A DNA stretch of 64,000 nt from Sphingomonas mucosissima (GCF_002197665.1 NZ_NBBJ01000002.1:496001-560000), one strand, 5' to 3'; positions 1 through 9,944 are shown, counted from the stretch's first letter. Notes: generated by a model from the sequence alone, not told the origin. Translations and numbers: made by a program.

Positions 1-1
1 A

Positions 2-1597
2 GGAATGGCCGGCTTTCGAGACGGGGCTGAACCGGGCATATGGAACCAGCCTGTGTCACGACCCGCGGCGCAATGGTTTCGATCTGCCTTTTCCAAGCGA
101 AACATCGTCACCAATGTGGGCGGCTGCCTGTTCCGCAATCAGCAGATAGCTGGGGAGCTGTGGGATCGCGCCGCACAATTTCGGATCGCCGGCGACTGGT
201 TTCTCTACATTCACCTGCTTGGCAGCGGAAAGCTCGCCTTTTCCCCCGAGGCGGTCAGCTACTTCCGGCAACATGAAGCGAACACCTCGGCGCGCAACTT
301 CGATAAGATCTATTATTACGATGAATGCTGGGCCGTTCAGCAGGAGATTCGGCGTTATTGGCGCGTGGACGAAGACGCAGGCGCCCAGTTTATTGCAGAT
401 CTATCGCACCAATACCGCCATTTCGCCGTCTATCGGGAGCATGGAGCTTTCGAAGATCGCTTTTCCGCCGGCGCGCTGATGCCTTCGGAGCCACGCGCGG
501 CGCATATCGCGATCGGATTCCTGGGCTTCGAGACCGGCGGGGGAGAGCTTTTCCCACTGCTGCTCGCCAATGAATATGCGCGGCAGGGAGTGATGGTCTC
601 GCTGATTGCCGCCAACCTCACCGATCGCAACGATGACATGGTGGCGCGGCTGGACTCTCGCGTGCCGGTCTATTCGCGGGACGACATGTTTCCGGGTGGT
701 CCGGCCTCCTTGCTGGACCGGGCAGGCATTGATGTGGTTCATTCCCACAGCGTGTTGATCGAGAACCTGTTCTTCGAGCGCAGCGGCATGCTTGATCGAC
801 CGTATGTGGTCTCCATGCACGGCTCGCACAATCTGCCGGGCGGAGCGCTTGACCGGCTGCTGTTCCGCTCGCTGCGGAACGTTGATTACTGGGTCTACAC
901 CGCGGAAAAGAACCTCGACGTCTTCGCCGGGCTTCCCCTTGATCGGTCGCGCTTCATCAAGATGGCGAACGGCATGCCACGTGATGAGCGTGAAGCGCCG
1001 TTCACGCGCGCGAGCCTGGGGATCGGCGAGGACGCGACCGTCTTTACCTTCATCGCGCGCGGCATTCAGCGCAAAGGCTGGCGCGCCTCGGTGGAGGCAT
1101 TCAAGCTGCTGAAGGCAAGGCATCCCAATCGTGAGATGCACCTCCTGATGATCGGCGAAGGGCGCTTTGCCGAGCGCTCGCAGGAAATCGCCGGCAGGGA
1201 TCCGGCAATCCACTTCCTTGGTTATCAATCATGTATCAACGGCATCTACCGTTTGAGCGATTGCGCGCTGGTGCCCACCCGCTTCGAAGGGGAATCCTTT
1301 CCCCTGTGCGTGATTCAGGCGCTGCAGGAAGGCTGCCCGGTGCTGGGCAATGACGTGGGCGAGATCCGCAGCATGCTGACGTCCGACAAGGGCGTGGCAG
1401 GCGTGGTGACGACGAACATGCGCGATACTGATGCCTTCATCCGCCACGTCGCCGACGCGATGGAGCAGTTCCTAGATCCGGCATTCCGCGCGTCGGCCAG
1501 CGCGTTGACCGCCGAGGTCGCAGACCGTTTCAGCATGGAGGCATGTGCGGCCGCGTATCGAACCTTGTACGACCAAGCGATCGTGCTGCGTCAATGA
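2..1597 (+). CDS. Two-domain glycosyltransferase (GT2 remnant + GT4), 5' end outside window
   Basis: The reading frame is open from the first bases, so the protein begins upstream of the window; the ATG at 5 is probably internal. The first ~110 residues look like the C-terminal part of a GT-A (GT2) domain, with a GGCLFR segment followed by GDWFLYIHLL. From about residue 165 a GT4-type GT-B fold follows: GFLGFETGGGE near 172, the sugar-nucleotide side FIARGIQRKGW near 350, and the E-x7-E type region EGESFPLCVIQALQEG near 428-443. The likely role is transfer of sugars to a surface polysaccharide or glycan; donor and acceptor cannot be told. The next gene is a sulfotransferase-like protein on the same strand, suggesting a glycan-building locus that extends leftwards. 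The GT4 assignment is firm; the GT2 part is only partly visible. Confidence 0.8.
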   Translation, partial: GMAGFRDGAEPGIWNQPVSRPAAQWFRSAFSKRNIVTNVGGCLFRNQQIAGELWDRAAQFRIAGDWFLYIHLLGSGKLAFSPEAVSYFRQHEANTSARNFDKIYYYDECWAVQQEIRRYWRVDEDAGAQFIADLSHQYRHFAVYREHGAFEDRFSAGALMPSEPRAAHIAIGFLGFETGGGELFPLLLANEYARQGVMVSLIAANLTDRNDDMVARLDSRVPVYSRDDMFPGGPASLLDRAGIDVVHSHSVLIENLFFERSGMLDRPYVVSMHGSHNLPGGALDRLLFRSLRNVDYWVYTAEKNLDVFAGLPLDRSRFIKMANGMPRDEREAPFTRASLGIGEDATVFTFIARGIQRKGWRASVEAFKLLKARHPNREMHLLMIGEGRFAERSQEIAGRDPAIHFLGYQSCINGIYRLSDCALVPTRFEGESFPLCVIQALQEGCPVLGNDVGEIRSMLTSDKGVAGVVTTNMRDTDAFIRHVADAMEQFLDPAFRASASALTAEVADRFSMEACAAAYRTLYDQAIVLRQ

Positions 1598-1670
1598 CCG
1601 CAGCCGAGCTTTCGGCAAGGGCACCGATGATTAGCGATGACGCTCCGCGCCGCGTGCCGGAGGGGCGCTC

Positions 1671-2819
1671 ATGAGGGGCAAACGGCACGCGATCGTCCAT
1701 ATCGGCCACAAGAAGACCGGTACGACGTTCATCCAGAACCACCTTCACGCAAACCGCAGCGCGCTATTTGATGCCGGCGTGATCTATCCCCTCCCGGAGC
1801 CAAATCATTCATACGCGCTGTCGGGCATCTTCCACGCGGGCAAGGTGGTAAAGGCACCATCGCCGCGCGTCCGTTACGCTTCGGATCGCAAGCGCGCCCG
1901 TGAGGCGCTGCATTCTGAGCTTTGCGGTGCGGATTGGCACACAATGGTGCTTTCCGCGGAAGCGGTGGCCGGCTTTTCGCCCGGCGAACTGAAAGACTTC
2001 GCTGGCTGGCTCGCCGGGCATGTGGACACGACTCAGATCATCTTCGTCGTGCGCGATCCGGTCGATTGGGCGGTCAGCGTTGCACAGCAGCGCCTGAAAA
2101 CGCGCGGTGAGGTGGAGGCGCTGCTTGCCGAGCCTGAGCCGCCGCGCTGGTCCAAGATCATCACACGCTTCCGTGAAACGTTCGGCCCGCGCGCCGTCAC
2201 GGTGTTGGAATACGAGCAATTGTCGGCCGAGCGCGAGCACTTCGCCGCCCGCTTTGCGTGCGCGGCGGGGCTACCGGCAAACGTCGCCGGCGCCCTCGTG
2301 GGGAGCGACATTGGCGCGGTGAACGAATCGCTGTCGATGGAAGCTGCGCTGATGCTCGGCCGATACAATGCTCGTGTGCCCCAGCGTATCGGCGGCCGCC
2401 GCAATCCGGCACGCTCCGGGATGGAGCCAAGGGCGTTCTTCGGGTTACCAGGGCAGAAGTTTGATCTTCCCGACGCGGCCCGCCGCAAGGCCTATGTGCA
2501 AAGCCGGGAGGACGTTGCGTTCCTGGCGCAGGAGTTCGGGATCACCCGCTATTCCTATCCCGCCAGCGACCTTGCACCGAGCCGATATACTGAGGAAGTG
2601 TCGCCTGAGTTCCTGGAAGCTCTGGCTGATCGAATGGTGAGCCTGCAGGCGCAAGCGATGGCCAATCAATTGCTCTGGGGCGCGGACCGGCTGCGATACA
2701 GCGGCGACGACGCGGCTGCCGCTGCTGCGATTGACACCGCAGCGGCCCGCTTCCCCACGGATGAGCGTGTCATCCGGGCCACTGCCGGGCGCCGGCGCGG
2801 CAAGATTCGGCGGCGCTGA
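1671..2819 (+). CDS. Sulfotransferase-like P-loop protein
   Basis: A 382-residue protein. The N-terminus has the 5'-phosphosulfate-binding type loop HIGHKKTGTTFIQNHL at about residues 10-25. A second typical element, IIFVVRDPVDWAVSVAQQRL at about 123-142, matches the 3'-phosphate-binding RDP-x(6-7)-S pattern of PAPS-dependent sulfotransferases. The start is preceded by GGAGGGG at a suitable distance. It probably sulfates a glycan or other surface molecule made with the adjacent glycosyltransferase, 73 bases upstream. The C-terminal third, rich in Ala/Arg, has no recognised domain. Family-level call; substrate unknown. Confidence 0.7.
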   Translation: MRGKRHAIVHIGHKKTGTTFIQNHLHANRSALFDAGVIYPLPEPNHSYALSGIFHAGKVVKAPSPRVRYASDRKRAREALHSELCGADWHTMVLSAEAVAGFSPGELKDFAGWLAGHVDTTQIIFVVRDPVDWAVSVAQQRLKTRGEVEALLAEPEPPRWSKIITRFRETFGPRAVTVLEYEQLSAEREHFAARFACAAGLPANVAGALVGSDIGAVNESLSMEAALMLGRYNARVPQRIGGRRNPARSGMEPRAFFGLPGQKFDLPDAARRKAYVQSREDVAFLAQEFGITRYSYPASDLAPSRYTEEVSPEFLEALADRMVSLQAQAMANQLLWGADRLRYSGDDAAAAAAIDTAAARFPTDERVIRATAGRRRGKIRRR

Positions 2820-2873
2820 AGACTAGGGGTAAGGATGTGAGGCCGGCAGTCGACCACAGCCGACCTCGCGTTC

Positions 2874-3974
2874 TCAGACGTTGAAGCGGAACAGCATCAC
2901 GTCGCCGTCGTGGACGACATATTCCTTGCCTTCCTGCCGCAGCTTGCCCGCTTCGCGCGCACCGGCTTCGCCACCAAGCGCGATATAATCATCGTACGCG
3001 ATCGTCTCGGCCCGGATGAAGCCGCGCTCGAAATCGGTGTGGATTTCGCCAGCTGCCTGCGGCGCCTTGGATCCAGCAGACACGGTCCAGGCGCGCGCTT
3101 CCTTCGGGCCGACGGTGAAGAAGGTGAGGAGGTTCAGGAGCTTGTAGCCCGCGCGAATGACACGGGCGAGGCCGGTCTCCTCCAGGCCAAGCTCGCTAAG
3201 GAACATGGCGCGGTCCTCCGCCGGCATGGTGGCGATCTCGGCCTCGATCGCAGCCGATACGACCACCGCCTCGGCACCCTCCGCCGCGGCCTTTTCAAAA
3301 ACGCGCGCGCTATGGGCGTTACCGGCGGCGGCATTCGCTTCTTCGACGTTGCAGACGTAGAGCACGGGCTTGGCGGTGATTAGTTGCGCCTGGGCAAAGA
3401 CGCGCGCCTCCTCGGCGTCCTTTGGCTGGGTGAGCCGTGCCGGCTTGCCCTCGCGCAGTAGCTCCAGCGTCTGGCCGAGCACTGCCGCGCCGATCTTGGC
3501 TTCCTTGTCCCCCTGCTGACCCTTTTTCACGAGGTTGGGCACGCGCTTTTCCAGGCTTTCCAGGTCGGAAAGCATGAGTTCGGTTTCTACGGTCTCCGCA
3601 TCGGCAATCGGGTCCACCTTGCCTTCGACATGGGTGACGTCGCCATCCTCGAAGCAGCGCAGCACGTGAACGATTGCGTCCACCTCACGGATGTTGCCCA
3701 GGAACTGATTGCCCAGACCTTCGCCCTTGGAGGCGCCGCGCACCAGGCCGGCGATGTCCACGAAGGCGAGTTGCGTCTCGATGATCTTGGCGGACTTGGC
3801 GACCTCGGCCAGCTTCTGGAGCCGCGGATCGGGCACGCCGACGTTGCCGACATTCGGCTCGATCGTGCAGAACGGATAATTGGCCGCCTGCGCTGCGGCC
3901 GTTTCCGTCAACGCGTTGAAGAGGGTGGACTTGCCCACGTTCGGCAGGCCCACGATGCCGCAGCGGAAACCCAT
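2874..3974 (-). CDS. ychF: Redox-regulated ATPase/GTPase YchF
   Basis: The 366-residue length is normal for YchF/OLA1. The P-loop [14 protein letters not shown] lies at residues 9-22, and the Switch region [20 protein letters not shown] is family-typical. The NKxD-like position is replaced (YVCNVEE), which is characteristic of YchF and explains its preference for ATP. A TGS-like domain occupies the last ~85 residues. An AAGGAT Shine-Dalgarno lies 7 bases before the ATG. The protein is cytosolic, ribosome-associated and involved in stress response. It converges with the sulfotransferase-like gene, the stops being about 54 bases apart. Confidence 0.97.
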   Translation of the reverse strand: MGFRCGIVGLPNVGKSTLFNALTETAAAQAANYPFCTIEPNVGNVGVPDPRLQKLAEVAKSAKIIETQLAFVDIAGLVRGASKGEGLGNQFLGNIREVDAIVHVLRCFEDGDVTHVEGKVDPIADAETVETELMLSDLESLEKRVPNLVKKGQQGDKEAKIGAAVLGQTLELLREGKPARLTQPKDAEEARVFAQAQLITAKPVLYVCNVEEANAAAGNAHSARVFEKAAAEGAEAVVVSAAIEAEIATMPAEDRAMFLSELGLEETGLARVIRAGYKLLNLLTFFTVGPKEARAWTVSAGSKAPQAAGEIHTDFERGFIRAETIAYDDYIALGGEAGAREAGKLRQEGKEYVVHDGDVMLFRFNV

Positions 3975-4088
3975 GATCGATCCTTGGTAAAGCTTATAGA
4001 GTATATGACGTACCGCGCCCTACCGCGCGCGGCGTGAGCGCGCCACCCTATGCCGTTATCGCAGGGACGGCGGCGACATCGCCGGTGG

Positions 4089-4673
4089 TCACCAGCGGTA
4101 GTTGAAGCTGGCGCTGATCCGGTCGCTCTTGGCCGTGTTTGGCATCACCTCATGCCGCAGCCAGCTTTCCCACAGGAAGACCGTGCCTGGCGCCGGCTCG
4201 GCATGAACAAAGATGTCCTCGCGCGGCGGGGCGGCCATCATGAGGCCAAGTCGTGGATCCTCCAGCCGGAGCGCGCCCGATCCGGCCGGCACCGTGACAT
4301 AGACGGTACCGGAAACAACGCTGTGCGGATGGATATGGCCGGAGTGGGTACCCCCCGGCCGCAACAGGTTGACCCACAGGCTGTCCAGCTTCAGCCGCCG
4401 ACCGCCCAGCTGAAAGCCGCAGGCTTCGGCAAAGCGGGCGACGTGGCGATCCAGATGCCGCTTCAGATCCGCAAATGCCGGATCCCGCTGGGGCAGATCG
4501 TCAAGCGAGGCATAGGATGTGTAGCCGCGATAGCCGTGCGCCTTGGACCAGCGCTTGCCTGCGGTGTCGTCGCTCGCGAGCGCACGCACGGAACGATCCA
4601 GCTCAGCAATCAACGATTCTTCGCCGATGTCGCCTTCGTAGAAGTGGGTGGGGAATAAGGACCGAACAGCCAT
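4089..4673 (-). CDS. Putative 2OG-Fe(II) oxygenase (TIGR02466-like)
   Basis: A 194-residue protein when started at the ATG 4673, MAVRSLFPTHFYEG. The longer frame back to 4832 adds a hydrophobic, Trp-rich stretch that does not belong to this family. Motifs seen are SLWVNLLRPGG, the metal-binding type HIHPHSVVSGTVYV at about residues 112-125, and a C-terminal LRHEVMPN...RISASFNYRW supplying the distal His and the Arg. These match small prolyl-hydroxylase-like proteins of the TIGR02466 family, whose substrates are unknown. It stands alone between ychF and obgE. No good Shine-Dalgarno is visible before the chosen start. Confidence 0.75.
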   Translation of the reverse strand: MAVRSLFPTHFYEGDIGEESLIAELDRSVRALASDDTAGKRWSKAHGYRGYTSYASLDDLPQRDPAFADLKRHLDRHVARFAEACGFQLGGRRLKLDSLWVNLLRPGGTHSGHIHPHSVVSGTVYVTVPAGSGALRLEDPRLGLMMAAPPREDIFVHAEPAPGTVFLWESWLRHEVMPNTAKSDRISASFNYRW

Positions 4674-4869
4674 GAGGCGGCGGTAGCAGGTCCAACACAC
4701 ATGCCAAGATGTGCCGGCGCGATCGGTCGAGGGGTGGCGCTGCCAACCGCTGACCGCGCGATGGGTGAACGTCAGCCCGGTCAGGAGCCACGCCAACATC
4801 GCGGGGATCAGTAGCGAGAAAGCGTAGAACACATCAGGTGATCATAGCCACTAGCCGAATACAGCTCCC

Positions 4870-4893
4870 AGCAACACCGAATGCGGTGTTGCT
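4870..4893 (-). terminator. Perfect hairpin downstream of obgE
   Basis: A perfect 10-bp stem (4870-4879 with 4884-4893) and a 4-base loop (4880-4883) lie about 50 bases beyond the obgE stop. No U-tract follows on either strand, so it may act as a 3' stabilising hairpin or need a factor for termination. Confidence 0.45.
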
Positions 4894-4944
4894 GAAGCAG
4901 AAACGACCATTATGGCCTGCCGATCCGGTCGATCAAAACCGCGT

Positions 4945-6003
<1,059 letters not shown>

Positions 6004-6085
6004 TTAGCGCCTTCGGGCAGGTAAAGCGACCTCCCGCGGCAGGCGGGTCGATCACCTTTGCAGCGGCTGATGGTATGACGCCTGC

Positions 6086-6682
6086 TTACCGTCCGCGATC
6101 GGCCAGCAGCATCCGCCGCGCGAGCTGGCGTGCCGTGTCGCGCGGCAGGCCAAGCGCCTTCGCCATCGGTGCGCCCAGCAGCGCATCACCCAGCGCCATC
6201 AGAACAAGCTGAAGCGTTTCTTCGTGAATGGGTTTGCCGTGCGCCGGCACATCGCGAACCAGATCATCGACGAGGACGTGAATCGCGTTCAGGATCGGAT
6301 CAAGTGCGTCCTCATTGCCGGTGAGGATCATCCAGCTCGCCAGCGCGCCGGCGCCATTCTGGCCGAACGCGTCGAAGGTGAGATCCACCACCTCTGCCGG
6401 ATCCTCGAGCTCGCGCGAGCGGATCACCGCTGCCTTGATCGTGCCGACGATGGAGGACGCCATGTGCGCGATCAGCGCCTTCTGTAGTCCCTCCGCGGAG
6501 CCGAAGTGGTGGAGAAGATTGGCGTGAGTCCGGCCGATTCGCGCCCCTACCGCCTTCAACGTCACCGCCTGAGGTCCAGCCTCCACCAGCAGTTCACGAG
6601 CAGCGGCAAGCGCGGCGGCGCGCGATTCCTCAGGGCTGAGACGACGGCGGACGGGCACTTCGGAGGTACGCAGGGCTGACAT
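6086..6682 (-). CDS. TetR family transcriptional regulator
   Basis: 198 residues from the ATG at 6682 (MSALRTSEVPVRRR); a longer in-frame start at 6742 adds 20 unlikely residues. The N-terminal helix-turn-helix is typical of TetR: AARELLVEAGPQAVTLKAVG followed by ARIGRTHANLLHHFGSAEGL at about residues 28-65. The C-terminal part is a helical ligand-binding domain with no recognisable ligand class. It is a cytosolic one-component repressor, and its targets may include the neighbouring GNAT gene. It sits between obgE and the GNAT gene on the same strand. Target and ligand are unknown. Confidence 0.88.
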   Translation of the reverse strand: MSALRTSEVPVRRRLSPEESRAAALAAARELLVEAGPQAVTLKAVGARIGRTHANLLHHFGSAEGLQKALIAHMASSIVGTIKAAVIRSRELEDPAEVVDLTFDAFGQNGAGALASWMILTGNEDALDPILNAIHVLVDDLVRDVPAHGKPIHEETLQLVLMALGDALLGAPMAKALGLPRDTARQLARRMLLADRGR

Positions 6683-6875
6683 TGACCCGGCTCTCGAACC
6701 TTCCCGGCAAATTTGCAATGCACGCTCGAAACAGATGAGCAAAAGTGTCGGCTTGGACCGCGGCTGCGCAGCTCGTCATGAGCTGGCGATCACGCCGACG
6801 CGCACCCCGCCGTCCCGGGGCGAAACCGCGGCGGCAGGGGACGGAGGCGAGAGGGGGGGGGAGGGCGGCCTTGGG

Positions 6876-7430
6876 TCAGGCCGCCATCGCCATTCGGTCG
6901 ACCTCGGCTTCGACGCCCTCGTCCACCGCAAGCGTCAGCACCGCGCTGTCGACGTGACGACCACGCGCAAGCGAAAAACTTGCCTCGCGCCGCACTTCGC
7001 GAAAGCCCAATTTGTCCAGCACGCGACGCGACGATGGGTTGTCGAGGTGATGACGCGCATGAAGCTGCCGCAAGGGCAGGGAATGCCGCGCGGTCTGGAC
7101 GACGGCGCGGCCGGCCTCGGTGGCATAGCCGCGGCCCCAGGCGCTGGGCGTCAGCCAATAGCCGAACTCGGCGACACCAGGCGCAAGCGCACTCAGCCCG
7201 ATACCGCCCACCAGAACCGGATACGCGCCTTCGTGCGACAAGATCAGGAAGCGGGCATCATTCGGGCGGTGAGGCAGGGCGAGGAAAGCCTCGGCATCTG
7301 CGACGGTATAGGGCCACGGCACGTGCGCGAGCTTTGTCGCGACCGCTTCGTGCGCGATGGCACCTGCCAGCGTCTCAGCCTCTTCCGGCCATCCCGGCCG
7401 CAGCGTCAGTCTCTTCGTCCGCGCGAACAT
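6876..7430 (-). CDS. GNAT family N-acetyltransferase (RimJ/RimL type)
   Basis: 184 residues from ATG 7430 (MFARTKRLTLRPGWPEEAE). The opening TKRLTLRP, the GGIGLSALAPGVAEFGYWL strand region, the acetyl-CoA loop WGRGYATEAGRAV and the late NPSSRRVLDKLGF motif are all typical of the RimJ/RimL branch of GNAT acetyltransferases. It probably acetylates a protein N-terminus or a small amine. A GNAT gene in this place between rpmA and obgE is common in sphingomonads and other Alphaproteobacteria. A longer frame upstream to 7601 runs through the rpmA terminator and is not used. Confidence 0.88.
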   Translation of the reverse strand: MFARTKRLTLRPGWPEEAETLAGAIAHEAVATKLAHVPWPYTVADAEAFLALPHRPNDARFLILSHEGAYPVLVGGIGLSALAPGVAEFGYWLTPSAWGRGYATEAGRAVVQTARHSLPLRQLHARHHLDNPSSRRVLDKLGFREVRREASFSLARGRHVDSAVLTLAVDEGVEAEVDRMAMAA

Positions 7431-7506
7431 GTGCGCTCTCCTCCCGAACGCGCCGCTAACCGAGCCTGATGACGGCTCAGCGACAGCGCTTGGTTGAGGG
7501 AGCATG

Positions 7507-7540
7507 AAAAAGGGAGCCTGGGCGGACCCGGCTCCCTTAT
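7507..7540 (-). terminator. Rho-independent terminator of rplU-rpmA
   Basis: A 9-bp perfect stem (7510-7518 with 7530-7538) and an 11-base loop are followed on the minus strand by a run of U (A-run 7507-7511 on the plus strand). It lies about 70 bases after the rpmA stop and before the GNAT gene. Confidence 0.85.
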
Positions 7541-7607
7541 CTTTGGCTGGCCTCCCTTGCGGAGGCTCCGGATCGCCCTGGTGGGCAACCCGGATGGTCA
7601 CCCGATG

Positions 7608-7877
7608 TTATTCTGCCGCCTCGGCAATCATGTCGACCGAACAGAATTTGCGGCCGAGCTTGCCGTCGTGGAACACCACGCGGCCGTCGACGAGCGCAAA
7701 AAGGGTGTGGTCCTTGCCGATGCCGACGTTGCGGCCCGGGTAGAACTTCGTCCCGCGCTGACGAACGAGAATGTTGCCCGCGATCGCTTCCTGACCGCCG
7801 AACTTCTTCACGCCAAGGCGACGACCGGCCGAATCACGACCGTTACGCGACGAGCCGCCTGCTTTCTTATGTGCCAT
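7608..7877 (-). CDS. rpmA: 50S ribosomal protein L27
   Basis: An 89-residue protein of normal L27 length. It begins [20 protein letters not shown] and contains GVKKFGGQ and [20 protein letters not shown], all diagnostic. The basic N-terminal tail reaches the peptidyl-transferase centre of the ribosome. It lies 25 bases downstream of rplU in the same transcript, and a rho-independent terminator follows. No N-terminal extension of the kind cleaved by Prp in Firmicutes is present. Confidence 0.98.
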   Translation of the reverse strand: MAHKKAGGSSRNGRDSAGRRLGVKKFGGQEAIAGNILVRQRGTKFYPGRNVGIGKDHTLFALVDGRVVFHDGKLGRKFCSVDMIAEAAE

Positions 7878-7902
7878 TGTGCTTGCTCCTTACGCTGCGC
7901 GA

Positions 7903-8208
7903 TCAGGCCGACGCGCCGATCGACACGATCTTGAGGATCGTGTGATTCTGACGGTGGCCGTTGCGACGGCGATAGTTGTGACGGCGGCGCTTCTTGAAGA
8001 CGATGACCTTCTCGCCCTTCGCCTGCGCGATGATCTCGGCGGCGACGGTGAGGCCGTCAGTCGGCTTCAGCTCCGAACCTTCGCCGGCCAGCAGCACGTC
8101 GCTCAGCGTGACGGAGGCGCCGGCATCGCCCTCCAGCTTCTCGACGACGATCTTGTCTCCGGCGGCAACGCGATACTGCTTGCCGCCCGTGCGCACGACT
8201 GCGAACAT
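7903..8208 (-). CDS. rplU: 50S ribosomal protein L21
   Basis: A 101-residue protein, normal length. It starts [20 protein letters not shown] and ends in the basic [19 protein letters not shown] segment followed by LKIVSIGA, which is the L21 signature. It binds 23S rRNA in the large subunit. It is the first gene of the rplU-rpmA operon, with a clear sigma-70 type promoter at 8269-8297 and a small leader hairpin. Confidence 0.98.
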   Translation of the reverse strand: MFAVVRTGGKQYRVAAGDKIVVEKLEGDAGASVTLSDVLLAGEGSELKPTDGLTVAAEIIAQAKGEKVIVFKKRRRHNYRRRNGHRQNHTILKIVSIGASA

Positions 8209-8233
8209 GGCCTGACTCTATCCAAATGCTTGT

Positions 8234-8254
8234 GCCCGGACCGGTCAACCGGGC
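8234..8254 (-). promoter_or_regulatory. Leader hairpin before rplU
   Basis: A 6-bp GC stem (8234-8239 with 8249-8254) with a 9-base loop lies in the transcribed leader between the promoter and the rplU start. It could be a feedback site for L21, but this is inference only. Confidence 0.3.
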
Positions 8255-8268
8255 CAGGAGGAACGGCG

Positions 8269-8297
8269 CAGCTAGGGGAATCGCCGCGCTTTGTCAA
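8269..8297 (-). promoter_or_regulatory. Promoter of rplU-rpmA
   Basis: On the minus strand a perfect -35 TTGACA (8292-8297) and a -10 TAGCTG (8269-8274) are separated by 17 bases. They lie about 60-90 bases upstream of rplU, with no other gene between. Confidence 0.75.
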
Positions 8298-8320
8298 CGC
8301 GCGGCTTGCGCCAAGATGGC

Positions 8321-8698
8321 TTAATGCCGGTGTTCGCGTTTCAGGAGGTAGCGCCCATCGCTGAAGCCGGTGAACAGGCCGGAGATCGCGGGATGGTCGA
8401 CCGGCTCCTCGCTTTCGTCATGCACCAGGTTCTGCTGGCTCACATAAGCGACATAGGTCGATTCGGCGTTCTCGGCGAGCAGATGGTAGAATGGCTGGTC
8501 CTTGCGCGGCCGGATGCTTTCCGGGATCGACTGATACCATTCCTCGGTATTGGCGAAGACGGGATCGACATCGAAAACAACGCCGCGGAAATCGAGCATA
8601 CGGTGCCGCACGACATCACCGATCGTGAAGCGCGCATGGGCAACGGTTGGCGCGGCAGGTGCGCCATCAATCAAGGTGTGGCCGGGAACAGCTGACAT
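8321..8698 (-). CDS. hspQ: Heat shock protein HspQ (YccV-like)
   Basis: A 125-residue protein with the HspQ/YccV hemimethylated-DNA-binding-like domain. Motifs are FTIGDVVRHRMLDFRGVVFD at about residues 24-43, EEWYQSIPESIRPRKDQPFYH at about 53-73, and AYVSQQNLVHD near 84. HspQ modulates Lon protease as a specificity-enhancing factor and helps degrade denatured proteins. It is a single gene upstream of, and divergent from, the tRNA-Ser. No heat-shock promoter was recognised. Confidence 0.92.
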   Translation of the reverse strand: MSAVPGHTLIDGAPAAPTVAHARFTIGDVVRHRMLDFRGVVFDVDPVFANTEEWYQSIPESIRPRKDQPFYHLLAENAESTYVAYVSQQNLVHDESEEPVDHPAISGLFTGFSDGRYLLKREHRH

Positions 8699-8738
8699 GC
8701 CGCCAATCTAGTGGTTGTTGCGCGCTGCACAAGCACGC

Positions 8739-8766
8739 TTGCGCATCGCAACCAACCGCGTTAGAG
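8739..8766 (+). promoter_or_regulatory. Possible promoter of tRNA-Ser
   Basis: TTGCGC (8739-8744), a 16-base spacer and TTAGAG (8761-8766) lie about 50 bases before the tRNA. The match to consensus is moderate. Confidence 0.35.
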
Positions 8767-8816
8767 GCGCCGCCTTCGATCGCCCGGTCTGCGCAAAGCG
8801 GCCCGGATGCCTCTGC

Positions 8817-8906
<90 letters not shown>

Positions 8907-9318
8907 CGACTTTCCTAACCGATTGTCGCTCCTCAACTATCTCGCAAATCGCCGCTTTTTAACCGTCCGGGTGTCACAAAAAGCTGGGACGAGATGCAGT
9001 TGATCGCGCATGGGGGAAGGTTCGCTGATGGCGAATTTTAGCTGCTGAGCTTTGACCCCGTCACGTGTCGGTCGGCGATCAGCAAAACAAACCTGACGCA
9101 GCGATGTGGACGGCTTTCGAGATCGGAGGTCAATCGTTTCGACGCCAGGTGACTGAACGATTTGTGGCAGAGATTGAAGTGGCGAGAACGGGAACGGTGG
9201 CCGCTTTGGTCGATGTGCCTGCGGATGCTGCGACGATCGCGCGGCAGCCCCTCGGCGCGTGCCGGAACTTGCCGTGCTCTAAGCGGTACTGGCCCATAGT
9301 TCCTGTCACTCGATGCGG
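8907..9318. other. Intergenic, no supported gene
   Basis: Some 410 bases lie between the tRNA and the minus-strand T6SS arm. Short open frames exist on both strands (plus 9065-9325, minus 9038-9322), but neither shows a recognisable domain, a good ribosome site or convincing codon bias. No integrase or direct repeat of the tRNA 3' end was found nearby. Confidence 0.5.
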
Positions 9319-9693
9319 TCAATAATGGGTTCCTACGTCCCCACGGAGCGATTGTGCCGCCGCGATCGCGGCGCGGAGCACATTGAAAGCCTTTTCGGTG
9401 GGCGGCCGGTCGGCCGGCGAGGTCTCCGGATCGCCCACGCCTTTGTTGACGGTGGTGAGCAGATTAGCACCGCGCAGCGCCAGTTCCGCGTTGTTCGTGG
9501 ACACGCGCTCGGCGACCAGCGCGAGATAGCGCGCCACATCGTCTGCCGCACTCGGGTCCTTCGGCGGCGTGCGCTCGCCATAAAGGTAGATCGCTGCCTG
9601 GAGGTCGACCAGCAGGTCATCGGCGGCTGCGGCCAGGCGTTGGAGCGCCAACATGCTCCCGGGCGAGATCTGGGCGCCTGACGCCGCACTCAT
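9319..9693 (-). CDS. Hypothetical helical protein at the end of the Rhs arm
   Basis: 124 residues from ATG 9693 (MSAASGAQISPGSMLALQRL). A longer frame starting at 9744 would read through the relic of an immunity-gene start, so the internal ATG is preferred. The predicted protein is Ala/Leu-rich and helical, without signal peptide or membrane segment, and contains LAAAADDLLVDLQAAIYLYG. I do not recognise a family. Its place, last in the vgrG-to-immunity arm and immediately after a decayed Rhs-tip/immunity junction, suggests a cargo or orphan immunity gene of the Rhs locus, but this is positional inference only. Confidence 0.5.
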   Translation of the reverse strand: MSAASGAQISPGSMLALQRLAAAADDLLVDLQAAIYLYGERTPPKDPSAADDVARYLALVAERVSTNNAELALRGANLLTTVNKGVGDPETSPADRPPTEKAFNVLRAAIAAAQSLRGDVGTHY

Positions 9694-9699
9694 GGCTTG

Positions 9700-9830
9700 C
9701 TCATGGGGCGAAAATCGGTGCGAAGTTGTCACCGCATAAACCATTCATGTCAGACGACTTCCTTCAAGGTCAATTAAACGAATATCGTTGAGGTTGATGC
9801 GGGTCTGATCAGTATGGTGATTAACGACCT
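9700..9830 (-). pseudogene. Relic of a second Rhs toxin tip/immunity junction
   Basis: On the minus strand this stretch repeats the junction at 10600-10720. It encodes QTRIN-x-ND like the intact Rhs C-terminus, then shares CTTGAAGGAAGTC with the region just before the intact Rhs stop. Next comes TGACATGAA and a broken immunity start, MNGLCGDNFAPI, against MNELFGGRFAPI in the intact gene, closed by a stop after 15 codons. A stop codon lies just upstream of the toxin-tip relic. It is therefore a truncated, degenerate copy of the toxin-end/immunity-start module. Confidence 0.75.
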
Positions 9831-9944
9831 TTGCCTACCGTCCAGGACTAGCCGCGAAGCAGATTCGGCGATGGTCGCGGAAGGCAGCGGCTTGCCGGCC
9901 GTGCTCCCGCGCTCTCTGCGGCGCCAAACCGCTGCGGACGGCTG

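Noticed and set aside
9038..9325. Small frames on both strands between the tRNA and the Rhs arm
   Set aside because: No domain, weak codon bias and mutual overlap; neither can be supported as a gene.
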